NCBI RefSeq assembly: GCF_022012445.1
Contig: NZ_JAKLTS010000004.1
Span: 248,001-312,000 of the forward strand
Length of the DNA: 64,000 nucleotides
From: Massilia sp. TS11
GTDB taxonomy: Bacteria; Pseudomonadota; Gammaproteobacteria; Burkholderiales; Burkholderiaceae_D
Direction of reading: 5' to 3'
Under the pieces are notes generated by a model. It did not search any database. It saw only the letters and a list, made by a program, of their open reading frames with translations, and was not told the origin of the DNA. A program made the translations under genes and the position numbers. The stretch's first letter is position 1. The number at the start of each line of letters is the position of its first letter. Positions 17,797 through 29,197 of this stretch are shown in pieces.

Positions 17797-20157
17797 TTAT
17801 TCAGCGTTAGCCGCCGGCACCAGAATATCGCGATTGCCGTTCGACTGCATGGCCGAGACCACGCCGCTATGTTCCATCTGTTCGAGCAGGCGGGCCGCGC
17901 GGTTGTAGCCGATGCGCAGGTGGCGCTGCACCAGCGAGATCGAGGCGCGCCGGTGCTTGAGCACCACGGCCACGGCCTGATCGTACATCGGGTCGGCTTC
18001 GGTGCCTTCGCCGCCGCCAGCGCCGCCCAGCTCACCGCCGGCGCCGCCCTCTTCCGCCACGCCGCCTTCGAGGATGCCCTCGATGTAATTCGGCTCGCCC
18101 TGCGCCTGCAGGTGTTTGACCACGCGGTGGACTTCATCGTCGGACACAAAGGCGCCGTGCACGCGCATCGGCAGGCCGGTACCGGGCGGCATGTAGAGCA
18201 TATCGCCCATGCCGAGCAGGGTCTCGGCGCCCATCTGGTCCAGAATCGTGCGCGAGTCGATTTTCGACGACACCTGGAAGGCGATGCGGGTCGGGATATT
18301 CGCCTTGATCAGGCCGGTAATCACGTCGACCGAGGGGCGCTGGGTGGCCAGAATCAGGTGGATGCCGGCCGCGCGCGCCTTCTGGGCGATCCGGGCGATC
18401 AGCTCTTCGATCTTCTTACCGACGACCATCATCAGGTCGGCCAGTTCGTCGATGATGATGACGATGGTCGGCAGTTTTTCGAGCGGTTCGGGCGCGTCCG
18501 GGGTCAGCGAGAACGGGTTCGGAATATGCTCTTCGCGCTTGGCCGCCTCGGCGATCTTGGCGTTGTAGCCGGCCAGGTTACGCACGCCCAGCTTGGACAT
18601 CAGCTTGTAGCGGCGCTCCATTTCGTTGACGGCCCAGTTAAGCGCGTGGCCGGCCTGGCGCATATCGGTCACCACCGGCGCCAGCAGATGCGGAATGCCC
18701 TCGTAGACCGACATCTCGAGCATCTTCGGATCGATCAGGATCAGGCGCACATCGGCCGGATCGGCCTTGTACAACAGCGACAGAATCGTCGCATTGATGC
18801 CGACCGACTTACCGGAACCGGTGGTGCCGGCTACCAGCAGGTGGGGCATCTTGGCCAGATCGGCCGTGACCGGCTTGCCGGCGATGTCCTTGCCGAGCGC
18901 AATTGTCAGGCTCGAGTTCGAATCGTTGTACACCTTGGAGCCGAGGATCTCGGTCAGGCGCACGATCTGGCGCTTGGGATTGGGCAGCTCGAGCGCCATG
19001 TAGTTCTTGCCGGGGATGGTCTCGACCACGCGGATCGAGGTCAGCGACAGCGAGCGCGCCAGGTCGCGCGCCAGGTTCACGATCTGGCTGCCCTTCACGC
19101 CGGTCGCCGGTTCGATCTCGTAGCGGGTGACGACCGGGCCCGGATAGGCGGCCACGACCTTGGCTTCGACGCCGAAGTCGGACAGCTTCTTCTCGATCAG
19201 GCGGCTGGTGAATTCCATGGTCTCGACCGACACCACTTCCTGCTCGGGCGGCGGCTCATCGAGCAGGGAGATCGGCGGCAGCTTGGAGTCGCCCGGCAGG
19301 TCCTGGAACAGCGGCGCCTGCTTTTCCTTCTCGACGCGCTCGGACTTGGGCACGGCCACGACCTGCGGTTCGATCTTGATGGTCGGCGCGGCCACGTGTT
19401 TCTCGACCTGCTTGGCGCGCTCATGGACGACCACTTCCTCGCGCTTGACCGAGGCCGCTTCGCCCTGGCGGCGGTCTTCGTGGGTCTGGTAGCGCAGCTG
19501 GAACCATTCGATCGTCTGCTCGATCCAGCCGCCGATGCGCTCGGCCACATTCATCCACGACACATGGAAGAACAGGGAGAAGCCGAGGGCAAACAGCATC
19601 AGCAGCAGCATGGTGCCGCCGGTAAAACCGAAAGCCACATGGGCCGACTCGCCGATCAGCTGGCCGAGCACGCCGCCCGGCGCGCGCGGCAATTCGGCGC
19701 GCAGCGTGTACATGCGCAGAAATTCGATCCCCATGCTGCCCACCATCAGCAGCGCAAAGCCAACCCAGCGGGCGATCACTTCGCCCATGTGCTCGGGTTC
19801 GAGCTCGGACTCGTACAGGTATTTGTGGGACAGGGTTTTATAGCCGCGCCAGATCAGGCGCAGGAAGCAGACGCACCACCACCAGGCCGAGAAGCCGAAC
19901 ACATACAGCATGAAGTCGGCCGTTTTGGCGCCGTATTTGCCGCCGAGGTTGGCGAATTTGGTGACGCTGACATCGTGCGACCAGCCCGGATCGCCACGGC
20001 TGTAGCTGGCCAGGACCATCACGAAATACAGGAACAGCACAGCCAGCGCCAGCCACTTGGTTTCCGACAGCAGGCGGACCAGACGATTGGGCAGAGGCTG
20101 ACGTTCGCTCTGGTTGCGGGAATTGGCAGTATTCTGGGCGGGACTCGATTTGGCCAT
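17797..20157 (-). CDS. ftsK: DNA translocase FtsK
   Basis: 786 aa. N-terminal transmembrane helices (about residues 33-190), a short linker rich in charged residues, then the motor with Walker [14 protein letters not shown] near residue 440 and Walker [13 protein letters not shown], and a C-terminal winged-helix gamma domain ([37 protein letters not shown]) that reads KOPS sites. It anchors at the septum and pumps chromosome dimers toward XerCD/dif. The linker is short compared with E. coli FtsK, as usual in this group. Confidence 0.97.
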   Translation of the reverse strand: MAKSSPAQNTANSRNQSERQPLPNRLVRLLSETKWLALAVLFLYFVMVLASYSRGDPGWSHDVSVTKFANLGGKYGAKTADFMLYVFGFSAWWWCVCFLRLIWRGYKTLSHKYLYESELEPEHMGEVIARWVGFALLMVGSMGIEFLRMYTLRAELPRAPGGVLGQLIGESAHVAFGFTGGTMLLLMLFALGFSLFFHVSWMNVAERIGGWIEQTIEWFQLRYQTHEDRRQGEAASVKREEVVVHERAKQVEKHVAAPTIKIEPQVVAVPKSERVEKEKQAPLFQDLPGDSKLPPISLLDEPPPEQEVVSVETMEFTSRLIEKKLSDFGVEAKVVAAYPGPVVTRYEIEPATGVKGSQIVNLARDLARSLSLTSIRVVETIPGKNYMALELPNPKRQIVRLTEILGSKVYNDSNSSLTIALGKDIAGKPVTADLAKMPHLLVAGTTGSGKSVGINATILSLLYKADPADVRLILIDPKMLEMSVYEGIPHLLAPVVTDMRQAGHALNWAVNEMERRYKLMSKLGVRNLAGYNAKIAEAAKREEHIPNPFSLTPDAPEPLEKLPTIVIIIDELADLMMVVGKKIEELIARIAQKARAAGIHLILATQRPSVDVITGLIKANIPTRIAFQVSSKIDSRTILDQMGAETLLGMGDMLYMPPGTGLPMRVHGAFVSDDEVHRVVKHLQAQGEPNYIEGILEGGVAEEGGAGGELGGAGGGEGTEADPMYDQAVAVVLKHRRASISLVQRHLRIGYNRAARLLEQMEHSGVVSAMQSNGNRDILVPAANAE

Positions 20158-20222
20158 TGGGCGGCAAAATGGTACTTACTACAATCCGGCCATTCTACGG
20201 CATAAACCCCGATCGTCTATAA

Positions 20223-21212
<990 letters not shown>

Positions 21213-21216
21213 GCCC

Positions 21217-21885
21217 ATGGCGGGACTGAAGGACTTCGCCGACCTCAAATCCTTGCGTGAACAGCTCAAGGAACAGGAACGCGTGCGCCTCCAGCAGGAG
21301 GCCGAGCGCAAGCGCCGCGAGGAACAGGAACGCCAGGAGGCCAACCTGTTCCGCAGCGCGATCGGCGGCGTCAAGAAGCTGCCCGACAGCGGCAAGCTCG
21401 ATCCGCATCTGGTCCAGCGCGCCCAGCCGCTGCCGGCCCGGCCGCTGAGCCAGGAAGAGCAGGCCGAGGATGACGCGGCCGTGCTGCGCGCCTCGCTGTC
21501 CGACCAGTTCGATGTCGAAGGCCTGCTGGACGACGATCCGACCCTGAATTTCTCGCGCGAGGGCGTGGCCAAGAGCACCATGAAGCGCCTGCGCCAGGGC
21601 TACTGGCCGGTGCAGGACGAGCTCGATCTGCACGGCATGCGGCGCGACGCCGCGCGCGAGGCGGTGTCCGATTTCGTCGGCCGCAGCACGCGCCGCAATC
21701 TGCGCTGCGTGCGCATCATCTACGGCAAAGGCTACGGCTCGGCCGGCGGCGAGCCGGTGCTGCGCTCGATGGTCCACTCCTGGCTCGTCCAGAAAGACGA
21801 CGTGGTCGCCTTCTGCGTGCCGGGGCGCGAAGCGGGCGGCCACGGCGCCCTGATTGTTCTGCTCAAAGCTGCCTTCCGCGACTGA
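21217..21885 (+). CDS. Smr-domain protein
   Basis: 222 aa. The N-terminal 45 residues are a highly charged helix (EQLKEQERVRLQQEAERKRREEQ). The C-terminal Smr domain holds the LDLHGMRRDAAREAVSDFV and RCVRIIYGKGYGS...VLRSMVHSWL motifs; the DLHG and GKG loops are the nuclease/binding signature of MutS2-type Smr domains. Starts 4 bp after trxB. Stand-alone Smr proteins have structure-specific endonuclease activity in some bacteria; the function here is unproven. Confidence 0.9.
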   Translation: MAGLKDFADLKSLREQLKEQERVRLQQEAERKRREEQERQEANLFRSAIGGVKKLPDSGKLDPHLVQRAQPLPARPLSQEEQAEDDAAVLRASLSDQFDVEGLLDDDPTLNFSREGVAKSTMKRLRQGYWPVQDELDLHGMRRDAAREAVSDFVGRSTRRNLRCVRIIYGKGYGSAGGEPVLRSMVHSWLVQKDDVVAFCVPGREAGGHGALIVLLKAAFRD

Positions 21886-21891
21886 GCGCCC

Positions 21892-22497
21892 ATGTCACTG
21901 ATCAAGATTATCGAGATCATGGCAATTCTGGTGGGCGCCTTCTCGGGCTTCATCGAGGCGCGCCGCAAGCGCATGGATCTGGTGGGCGTGTTCACGGTGG
22001 CCTTCATCACGGCTTTCGGCGGCGGCACCATGCGCGACCTGCTGCTCGACAAGCGGCCCCTGTTCTGGGTCACGCATCAGGAATACGCGATCCTGATTTT
22101 CTTCCTCGCGCTGATGGCAGCGCCGCTGATCCGCACGCTGCGCCAGGTGGTATCCGAACGCATGATCGTGATTGCCGACGCCATTGGCCTCGGCCTGTTC
22201 TCGATTGCCGGCGTGGCCTCGGCCCTGGACGCCCACATGCCGATCTTCATCGCCTCGATGATGGGGGTGATCACCGGGATCTTCGGCGGCGTGCTGCGCG
22301 ACATCGTCTGCAATGAAGTGCCGATGGTTTTCCGCGACGGCAAACCGTATGCGATATGCGCCTTCATTGGCAGCTGGATGTTCCTGCTGCTCAAAAAATA
22401 CGGCGCCTCACCCGACTTCGCCTTGTGGTCGAGCGCGATGGCGATCACCGTGATGCGCCTGGCCTCCTGGGCCCTCGACCTGCGCATCATGCGCTAA
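21892..22497 (+). CDS. UPF0126/TRIC-family membrane protein
   Basis: 201 aa, seven predicted transmembrane segments in an internal repeat. Each half carries the family signature: FGGGTMRDLLL in the first and FGGVLRDIVCNEVP in the second. These proteins form trimeric channels; some members transport glycine or cations. Substrate not determinable. The start follows the Smr gene by 6 bp, so trxB, smr and this gene form one operon. Confidence 0.9.
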   Translation: MSLIKIIEIMAILVGAFSGFIEARRKRMDLVGVFTVAFITAFGGGTMRDLLLDKRPLFWVTHQEYAILIFFLALMAAPLIRTLRQVVSERMIVIADAIGLGLFSIAGVASALDAHMPIFIASMMGVITGIFGGVLRDIVCNEVPMVFRDGKPYAICAFIGSWMFLLLKKYGASPDFALWSSAMAITVMRLASWALDLRIMR

Positions 22498-22506
22498 AGA
22501 AAAATC

Positions 22507-22643
22507 GGGGTCAGACCCCAATTTCCCCAGCCGGAAAGAAGTTGCGCCCCAAACAAATCGGGGTCAGACCCCATTTTTTCTGGCCGAAAAAAAATTGCGC
22601 CCAAAACAAATGGGGTCTGACCCCGATTTGTTTTGGGCGCAAG
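22507..22643. repeat. REP-like cluster, three GGGGTC(A/T)GACCCC units
   Basis: Units at 22507-22519 and 22560-22572 (central A) and 22612-22624 (central T, i.e. inverted). The last two are the arms of a roughly 100-bp imperfect palindrome whose flanks GCGCCC-AAACAAATC and GATTTGTTTTGGGCGC are also complementary. It fills the gap between the UPF0126 gene and glnB and may act as a bidirectional terminator. Similar units occur elsewhere in the window. Confidence 0.75.
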
Positions 22644-22656
22644 TTTTTGGGGGGGA

Positions 22657-23004
<348 letters not shown>

Positions 23005-24618
23005 TTAGTCGTAGAATCGCGAGGTGATCGGGTAGCGCCAGTCACGCCCGAAACCGCGGTGGGTCACGCGGATGCCAACCGGGGCCTGGCGGCGCTTGTA
23101 CTCGTTAATCTTAATCAGCTTGGTCACGCGCGTCACGTCGGCCGGACTGTAACCGGCCTGGATGATGTCGGCAATCGCGTGGTTTTCTTCCATGTACATG
23201 CGCATGATACCGTCCAGTACCTCGTAGGGCGGCAGAGAATCTTGATCCAGCTGGTTCTCGCGCAATTCGGCCGAGGGGCCGCGCGTCAGTATGCGCTCGG
23301 GGATGACCTCGCTCAGGCTGTTGCGGTAGTGGCACAGGCGGTAGACCAGGGTCTTGGCGATATCCTTGATGACGGCGAAACCGCCGGCCATGTCGCCGTA
23401 CAGGGTGCAGTAGCCGACCGCCATCTCGCTCTTGTTGCCCGTCGTGAGCACGATGCTGCCGTATTTGTTGGACAGGGCCATCAGCAGGGTGCCGCGGATG
23501 CGCGCCTGGATGTTTTCCTCGGTCGTGTCCTCCTTCAGGCCCTGGAACTCACTCGCCAGCGTGGCCTTGAAGGCATCGAAACAGGGGGTGATCGGGATTT
23601 CGTCGTAGCGCACGCCCAGACGTTTGACCATCTCGCGCGAGTCCAGCCAGGAAATATCGGCCGTGTATTTGGACGGCATCATCACGGCGCGTACTTTGTC
23701 GGCGCCGAGCGCATCCACGGCCACGGCCAGCACCAGGGCCGAATCGACACCACCCGACAGGCCGAGCAAGGCGCCCGGGAAGCCGTTCTTGCCGATGTAG
23801 TCGCGCACGCCCAGCACCAGGGCCTGGTAGACCTGGGCCTCGAGCGACAGCGGCGCCGGCAGCGGCTGGGCCACCGGGGTCGCGCCTTCGAATTCGACGA
23901 TGCCGAAGTCTTCTTCAAAATGCTTGAGCTGGGTGGTGATCTGGCCGGCCTGGTCCATCACGAAGCTGTGGCCGTCGAAGATCAGCTCGTCCTGCCCGCC
24001 GACCAGATTGGCATACACGAGCGACAAGCCCTGGGCCGCCACGTTCTCGCGCATGACGTCCGCGCGCAGGGCCTGCTTGTTCATGTGGTAGGGCGAGCCA
24101 TTCGGCACCAGCAGCACCTCGGCCCCGGCCTGGCGCGCACGCCGCGGCGCGCTCGGGAACCAGGTGTCCTCGCAGATATTGACGCCGAAGCGCGTGCCCT
24201 TGACGTCGAACACCAGGGTGTCGCTGGCCGACACGAAATAGCGCTTTTCGTCGAACACGGTGTCGTTCGGCAGGTCGTGCTTGCGGTAGACGCCAACCAC
24301 CTGGCCGTCGCGCAGCAGGCTGGCGGCGTTGTAGCGCAGCCCGCCGTCCTGCAGCGGATGGCCGACGATCACGTGCAGGCCGGGAAAGGCGGCCAGGTCC
24401 TGCGCGAGGCCGCCGAGGGCTTCGCGCGTTTTTGCGTAGAATGCGTTACGCAGCAGCAGGTCTTCGGGCGGGTAGCCGACCAGGGCCAGTTCGGGCGTCA
24501 GCACGATGTCGGCGCCGGCGGCGGCGGCGCGGCTGGCGGCCGCGAAGATCCGGGCGCGGTTGCCGGCGATGTCGCCGACCGTGCTGTTCATCTGAACGAT
24601 TGCAACTTTAACTGTCAT
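23005..24618 (-). CDS. nadE: Glutamine-dependent NAD+ synthetase
   Basis: 537 aa, two domains. The N-terminal nitrilase-type glutaminase has the Glu-Lys-Cys triad seen as TPELALVGYPPEDLL, VYRKHDLPN and GVNICEDTWFP. The C-terminal synthetase has the PP-loop LLGLSGGVDSALVLA. It makes NAD+ from deamido-NAD+, ATP and glutamine in the cytoplasm. Divergent from the FemAB/GNAT-like gene, with the 5' ends adjacent. Confidence 0.97.
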   Translation of the reverse strand: MTVKVAIVQMNSTVGDIAGNRARIFAAASRAAAAGADIVLTPELALVGYPPEDLLLRNAFYAKTREALGGLAQDLAAFPGLHVIVGHPLQDGGLRYNAASLLRDGQVVGVYRKHDLPNDTVFDEKRYFVSASDTLVFDVKGTRFGVNICEDTWFPSAPRRARQAGAEVLLVPNGSPYHMNKQALRADVMRENVAAQGLSLVYANLVGGQDELIFDGHSFVMDQAGQITTQLKHFEEDFGIVEFEGATPVAQPLPAPLSLEAQVYQALVLGVRDYIGKNGFPGALLGLSGGVDSALVLAVAVDALGADKVRAVMMPSKYTADISWLDSREMVKRLGVRYDEIPITPCFDAFKATLASEFQGLKEDTTEENIQARIRGTLLMALSNKYGSIVLTTGNKSEMAVGYCTLYGDMAGGFAVIKDIAKTLVYRLCHYRNSLSEVIPERILTRGPSAELRENQLDQDSLPPYEVLDGIMRMYMEENHAIADIIQAGYSPADVTRVTKLIKINEYKRRQAPVGIRVTHRGFGRDWRYPITSRFYD

Positions 24619-24656
24619 TGGAAGCGTCTACGAACTTGGAAGTCTCGCATTATCGC

Positions 24657-25787
24657 ATGCGCGCCGTTTCCTCTCTGGCCGAGGTGGGCCAGGCGGCCTG
24701 GGACGCGCTGCTGGCCTGCCAGGCCGAGTCCAACCCGTTTCTGTCCTATGCCTTCCTGCACGCCCTGCATGCCTCGGGCAGCGCCTGCGCCGACACCGGC
24801 TGGACCCCGCACTACCTGACCCTGTGGGACGGCGACACCCTGGCCGCCGCCCTGCCCGCCTATCTGAAAATGCACAGCTATGGCGAGTATGTGTTCGACT
24901 GGGCCTGGGCCGAGGCCTATCAGCGTCACGGCCTGCCCTACTACCCCAAGCTGCTGTGCGCCGTGCCCTTCACCCCGGTGAGCGGACCGCGCCTGCTGGC
25001 GCGCGACGCGGCCGCCCGCAGCGCCCTGCTGCAGGCCCTGCTGGCCGAGCAGCAAAAGCTGGGCGTGTCCTCGACCCATGTGCTGTTTCCGCCCGAGGCC
25101 CAGGCGGCCCAGCTGGAGGCGGCGGGCTTCATGCTGCGCCATGGCGTGCAATTTCATTGGGAGAACGCCGGCTACGCCGACTTCGAGGCCTTTCTGGCCG
25201 CGCTCGAGCACAAAAAACGCAAGAACATCCGCGCCGAGCGGCGCAAGGTGGCCGCGGCCGGGGTCAGTCTGCGCCGCCTGCGCGGCAGCGAGGCGGGGCC
25301 GGACGACTGGGCCTTCTTCAACCGCTGTTATCAAAACACCTATGCGGCCCACTACTCGACGCCCTATCTGAACCTGGACTTCTTCCTGCGCATCGGCGCC
25401 ACCCTGCCCGACAATCTGCTGCTCGTCATCGCCGAGCGCGCCGGCCGGCCGATCGCCGCTTCCCTGCTCGTCTACACGGCCGACACCCTGTTCGGCCGCT
25501 ACTGGGGCGAGGTCGAGCATGTGCCCTGCCTGCATTTCGAGGCCGCCTATTATCAGCCGCTCGAGTTCTGCATCGAACAGGGCATCTCCCGCTTCGAAGG
25601 CGGCGCCCAGGGTGAACACAAGATGGCTCGTGGTTTTTTACCAACACGGACCTGTTCGGCCCACTGGCTGGCCCACCCGGCCTTTGCCGACGCCGTCGAG
25701 CGCTTCCTGCAGCGCGAACGGGCCGGCGTCGAGAGCTATCTCGATGAATTGGGCGAACGCCTGCCCTTTGTGCGTGCATACCCCTAG
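24657..25787 (+). CDS. FemAB/GNAT-like protein (COG3146 family)
   Basis: 376 aa from ATG 24657; TTG codons at 24618 and 24636 in the same frame are alternatives but overlap or touch the divergent nadE start. The core matches the family (NPFLSYAFLHALHASGSA, EHKKRKNIRAERRKV, LPDNLLLVIAERAGRPIAASLLV, FGRYWGEVEHVPCLHFEAAYYQPLEFCI, FEGGAQGEHKMARGF). Members have two GNAT-like folds and resemble peptidoglycan-bridge aminoacyltransferases. The acceptor is unknown. Confidence 0.85.
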   Translation: MRAVSSLAEVGQAAWDALLACQAESNPFLSYAFLHALHASGSACADTGWTPHYLTLWDGDTLAAALPAYLKMHSYGEYVFDWAWAEAYQRHGLPYYPKLLCAVPFTPVSGPRLLARDAAARSALLQALLAEQQKLGVSSTHVLFPPEAQAAQLEAAGFMLRHGVQFHWENAGYADFEAFLAALEHKKRKNIRAERRKVAAAGVSLRRLRGSEAGPDDWAFFNRCYQNTYAAHYSTPYLNLDFFLRIGATLPDNLLLVIAERAGRPIAASLLVYTADTLFGRYWGEVEHVPCLHFEAAYYQPLEFCIEQGISRFEGGAQGEHKMARGFLPTRTCSAHWLAHPAFADAVERFLQRERAGVESYLDELGERLPFVRAYP

Positions 25788-25800
25788 CCTTGCCTGAATT

Positions 25801-25816
25801 TGTGCAATTTTGCACA
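25801..25816. promoter_or_regulatory. Inverted repeat operator, TonB-receptor promoter
   Basis: TGTGCAATTTTGCACA, a perfect inverted repeat with 6-bp arms and a 4-bp spacer, about 105 bp upstream of the receptor ATG. Nearly identical elements occur at 29150 and 30713. Probable binding site of the neighbouring LysR-type regulator. Confidence 0.65.
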
Positions 25817-25919
25817 CAGGCCTTGCGTGCGCTTGGCTTTCGCTCCGAATTCAATCGGCGCACACTCCATCGCGATTGCGTAGAACACGCAACTACATAA
25901 CAACCACAAGGAGACACAG

Positions 25920-28241
25920 ATGCGCTTGTCGAACCGCTCGAAGGCCATTTTCATGGCCCTGCCCCTCGTTTCGGCCATCCAGGCCGCCTACGCCCAGACC
26001 CCTGCGCCGGCCGACGGTCCGCAAGCGGTCGAAAACAAGGTGATCGTGACGGCGCGCCGCCGTGAAGAACTGATCCAGGACGTGCCCGGCGCCGTGACCG
26101 CGCTGTCGGCCAGCGAACTGGAAAAGATGGCCGTGCCCGACCTGACCGGCGTGGCCGACGTCACCCCGAGCACCACCCTGAAAACCTCGCGCGGCACCAA
26201 CACCACGCTGACCGCCTTCATCCGCGGCATCGGCCAGCAGGATCCGGTGGCCGGCTATGAACAGGGCGTCGGCATCTATATCGACGACGTCTACCTGGCC
26301 CGCCCGCAAGGCGCGCTGACCGACATCTATGACCTCGAGCGCATCGAAGTGCTGCGTGGTCCGCAGGGCACCCTGTACGGCCGCAACACCATCGGTGGCG
26401 CCGTCAAATACGTGACCCGCCGCCTGTCCAACAAGCCGATGGGCGAAGTCAAACTGACCGCCGGTAACTACGGCGAGAAAGACCTGCTGGTCAAGGGCAG
26501 CGTCCCGATCAGCGACACCTTCCGCATCGGCGGCACCGTGGCCAGCTTCAACCGCAATGGTTTCGGCCACAATGTCATCAACGGCAAGGACAACTACAAC
26601 AAGGATGTCGTGGCCGGCCGCATCACGGCCGAATGGACGCCGAACGCCGACCTGTTCGTGCGCTTCTCGGCCGACAAGACCGTCGACGACTCGCTGCCGC
26701 GCGCCGGCTACCGCCTGACCGCCGGCCCGGCCCCGGCCAACCTGCCGCCGCTGGCCGGCGACTACGACACCCGCGCCAATCTGTACACGGTGCTCGGCCA
26801 CGACCAGAAGGTCACGACCGAAGGCCAGTCGCTGGTGGTCGAGTATGAAATCGACAAGGGCCTGCAGTTCAAGTCGGTCACGGCCCACCGCAAGTCCTTC
26901 TCGTATGCGCCGATCGACTTCGACTCGCTCAACACCCCGCTGTTCGAAGCCCCGGCCATCTACACCGACAAGCAGAACAGCCAGGAATTCCAGCTGACCT
27001 TCACCGGCGCCAAATGGCAGGGTGTGGCAGGCCTGTTCTACATGAAGGGCAATGCCTTCAACGAATTCGACGTGCTGTACAACGCTTCGGGCGGTCTGTC
27101 GCTGTACACGCTGGACGACATCGACTCCAAAGCCTGGGCCGCCTTCGCCGACGCCAACTACAGCGTATCGGACACCTTCAATGTCACCCTCGGTGGCCGC
27201 TACACCAATGACGACCGGCGCGCGCGCATCTACAAGCGCACCTATCTCGGTCTGAGCGGTTCGCCGACGCTGGGCAATCCGGCCGCCGTCGGCCTGGCTG
27301 CCAACACCGACATGGGCAAGAACGATCTGCACCGCACCGACACCAAGTTCACGCCGAAGATCGGCTTTGGCTGGAAGTTCGCGCCGGAGCACAATCTGTA
27401 CACGACCTACTCGGAAGGCTTCAAGGGCGGCATGTTCGATCCGCGCATGGACCTGGCCGCCACCGGCGGTCCGACCACCCCGGCCTCGCTGGCCAAGCGC
27501 CAGGGCGTCGAGCCGGAAGTGGCCAAGACCCTGGAACTGGGCGTCAAGTCCTCGTTCGACAAGGGCCGTGTCCAGACCAATGCCGCGATCTTCTACACCG
27601 ACTACAAGAACGTGCAGATCCCGGGCTCGATTCCGACCTATAACGCGGCTGGCGCCGTCACCGGTTTCGCCGGCACCCTGACCAATGCCGGCAAGGCCAA
27701 GATCAGCGGCCTGGAACTGGAAGGTATCGCCCACCTGACCGACGCCTTCACCGTCAGCGGCATGTACAGCCACATCGAGGCCAAGTACAAGGAATGGATG
27801 GTCGCCAATGGCAGCAGCCTGACCAACATCGCCAGCTCGGCCGAGTTCCAGAATACGCCCAAGGATTCGGGCAATATCTCGGCCAGCTACACCTGGGCGC
27901 AAGACCTGATGGGCCGCAACGGTACTCTGTCGCTGAACAACAGCTACTCGTACAAGTCGAAGACCTATATGGCTGAGATCGTGCGCACCAGCGGTGTGGC
28001 CGCCCAGGATGCCCTGGTCGCCCAGAACCAGATGCTGGCCCAGGACGGCTACGGCCTGTGGGATGCGAGCCTGGTCTGGACCAGCCGCGACCGCAAGATC
28101 ACGGCCGGCCTGCACGCCCGTAACATCCTCGACAAGCGCTACAAGGTGGCCGGCTATGCCTTCGGTGGCTTCTTCAACACCGTCACCACCTTCTACGGCG
28201 ACCCGCGCACCGTGAAAGCCACCCTGGACTTCAAGTTCTAA
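25920..28241 (+). CDS. TonB-dependent outer-membrane receptor
   Basis: 773 aa; ATG 25920 behind AAGGAG. Signal peptide about 1-25 (AYAQ), a TonB-box-like segment VIVTARRREELIQDVPGAVT, plug domain with RGIGQQDPV...GVGIYIDDVYLARPQGA, the LRGPQGTLYGRNTIGGAVKYVT motif, a 22-strand barrel and a terminal Phe (LDFKF). It uses TonB energy to import a large or scarce ligand. The gene neighbourhood (CoA ligase, hydrolase, ABC importer) suggests an organic substrate rather than a siderophore. Ends tail to tail with LysR (4-bp overlap). Confidence 0.93.
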   Translation: MRLSNRSKAIFMALPLVSAIQAAYAQTPAPADGPQAVENKVIVTARRREELIQDVPGAVTALSASELEKMAVPDLTGVADVTPSTTLKTSRGTNTTLTAFIRGIGQQDPVAGYEQGVGIYIDDVYLARPQGALTDIYDLERIEVLRGPQGTLYGRNTIGGAVKYVTRRLSNKPMGEVKLTAGNYGEKDLLVKGSVPISDTFRIGGTVASFNRNGFGHNVINGKDNYNKDVVAGRITAEWTPNADLFVRFSADKTVDDSLPRAGYRLTAGPAPANLPPLAGDYDTRANLYTVLGHDQKVTTEGQSLVVEYEIDKGLQFKSVTAHRKSFSYAPIDFDSLNTPLFEAPAIYTDKQNSQEFQLTFTGAKWQGVAGLFYMKGNAFNEFDVLYNASGGLSLYTLDDIDSKAWAAFADANYSVSDTFNVTLGGRYTNDDRRARIYKRTYLGLSGSPTLGNPAAVGLAANTDMGKNDLHRTDTKFTPKIGFGWKFAPEHNLYTTYSEGFKGGMFDPRMDLAATGGPTTPASLAKRQGVEPEVAKTLELGVKSSFDKGRVQTNAAIFYTDYKNVQIPGSIPTYNAAGAVTGFAGTLTNAGKAKISGLELEGIAHLTDAFTVSGMYSHIEAKYKEWMVANGSSLTNIASSAEFQNTPKDSGNISASYTWAQDLMGRNGTLSLNNSYSYKSKTYMAEIVRTSGVAAQDALVAQNQMLAQDGYGLWDASLVWTSRDRKITAGLHARNILDKRYKVAGYAFGGFFNTVTTFYGDPRTVKATLDFKF

Positions 28242-29140
28242 GGCAGGCGGAACAGCTCAGGCTGCGTGTCCGGCAGGGCACGCAGCAAGTTCCACACGGC
28301 GCGCACGCGCGGCAGGCGGTACAGGTCCACCGGGGCCACCATGTAATAGGCCCGTTCGGCGAACAGTTCATCCTGCAGCAAAGGCACCAGGCGTCCGTCC
28401 TTCGGAATCACGTAGGGCGGCGCCATCATCAGCCCCATCCCGGCGGCTGCGGCTTCGGCTTGCCCTGACATCCCGGTACAGCAGAAGCGACGGCGCGGGG
28501 TAAAACCCAGTTCATCGAGAAAATGCAGTTCGTTACTTGCCAGGCGGTCCTGCACGTAGTCGACGAAGTCATGGCCGACCAGATCGGCGCGGCTGCGGAT
28601 CGGCGGGTGGCGCGCCAGGTAGGACGGCGCACCGTACAGGTAAAGACGGAACGGCGCCAGCCGCGTGACCATGTAGCGGCCGGTGTTGGGCGCGTCCAGC
28701 GTGATCGACAGGTCGGCCTCGCGGCTGGCCAGGTTGACGAAGCGCGGCTGCACCAGCAGGTCGATCGACAGATCGGGGTGGGATTCGAGAAAGCGCGCCA
28801 GCATCGGCGCAATCACCATCACGCCCAGCACTTCGGGCGTACCGAGGCGCACCACGCCTTTCACGCTGACCTGGTTGCTCGAGACTTCGTCCTGGGCGGC
28901 CAGGGCGGCGCCCTCCATCGCTTCGGCATGGGGCAGCAGGGCCTGGCCCATCTCGGTCAGCTCGTAGCCTTCGCGCGAGCGGTCGAACAGGGTGGCGCCC
29001 AGCTGGGCTTCGAGGCGGTCGATACGGCGCGCCACGGTCGTGTGCTCCACCTCCAGCCGGCGCGAGGCGCCGGACAAGGTGCCGGCGCGCGCCAGCTCAA
29101 GAAAATAGCGGAGATCGGTCCATTCGGGCAGGGTCTTCAT
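28238..29140 (-). CDS. LysR-family transcriptional regulator
   Basis: 300 aa from ATG 29140 (MKTLPEWTDLRYFLEL); an ATG at 29149 would add three residues. Winged helix-turn-helix in residues 1-60 (LSGASRRLEVEHTTVARRIDRLEAQLG), then a periplasmic-binding-like effector domain. It lies between the TonB receptor and the ligase gene, is divergent from the latter, and its start abuts the inverted repeat at 29150. The likely regulator of the surrounding regulon; the effector is unknown. Confidence 0.93.
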   Translation of the reverse strand: MKTLPEWTDLRYFLELARAGTLSGASRRLEVEHTTVARRIDRLEAQLGATLFDRSREGYELTEMGQALLPHAEAMEGAALAAQDEVSSNQVSVKGVVRLGTPEVLGVMVIAPMLARFLESHPDLSIDLLVQPRFVNLASREADLSITLDAPNTGRYMVTRLAPFRLYLYGAPSYLARHPPIRSRADLVGHDFVDYVQDRLASNELHFLDELGFTPRRRFCCTGMSGQAEAAAAGMGLMMAPPYVIPKDGRLVPLLQDELFAERAYYMVAPVDLYRLPRVRAVWNLLRALPDTQPELFRLP

Positions 29141-29149
29141 CCGGAACAT

Positions 29150-29165
29150 TGTGCATCAGCGCACA
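29150..29165. promoter_or_regulatory. Inverted repeat operator between LysR and ligase genes
   Basis: TGTGCATCAGCGCACA: arms TGTGCA and CGCACA (one mismatch), 4-bp spacer, same architecture as at 25801 and 30713. Placed between the LysR start and the divergent ligase start, suited to autoregulation and target control. Confidence 0.65.
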
Positions 29166-29197
29166 CACCACTGGCAATGTTTTGAGGGAGAGGCGGC

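Noticed and set aside
16642..20205. Plus-strand 1187-codon frame
   Set aside because: It is antisense to ftsK, lolA and part of rarA, all well supported; composition is His/Arg/Gly-rich as expected of a shadow frame in GC-rich DNA.
22501..22650. CRISPR array
   Set aside because: Repeats are inverted, only three, and unevenly spaced, with no cas genes.
25893..28115. Minus-strand 740-codon frame
   Set aside because: Antisense to the TonB-dependent receptor, which has full family motifs.
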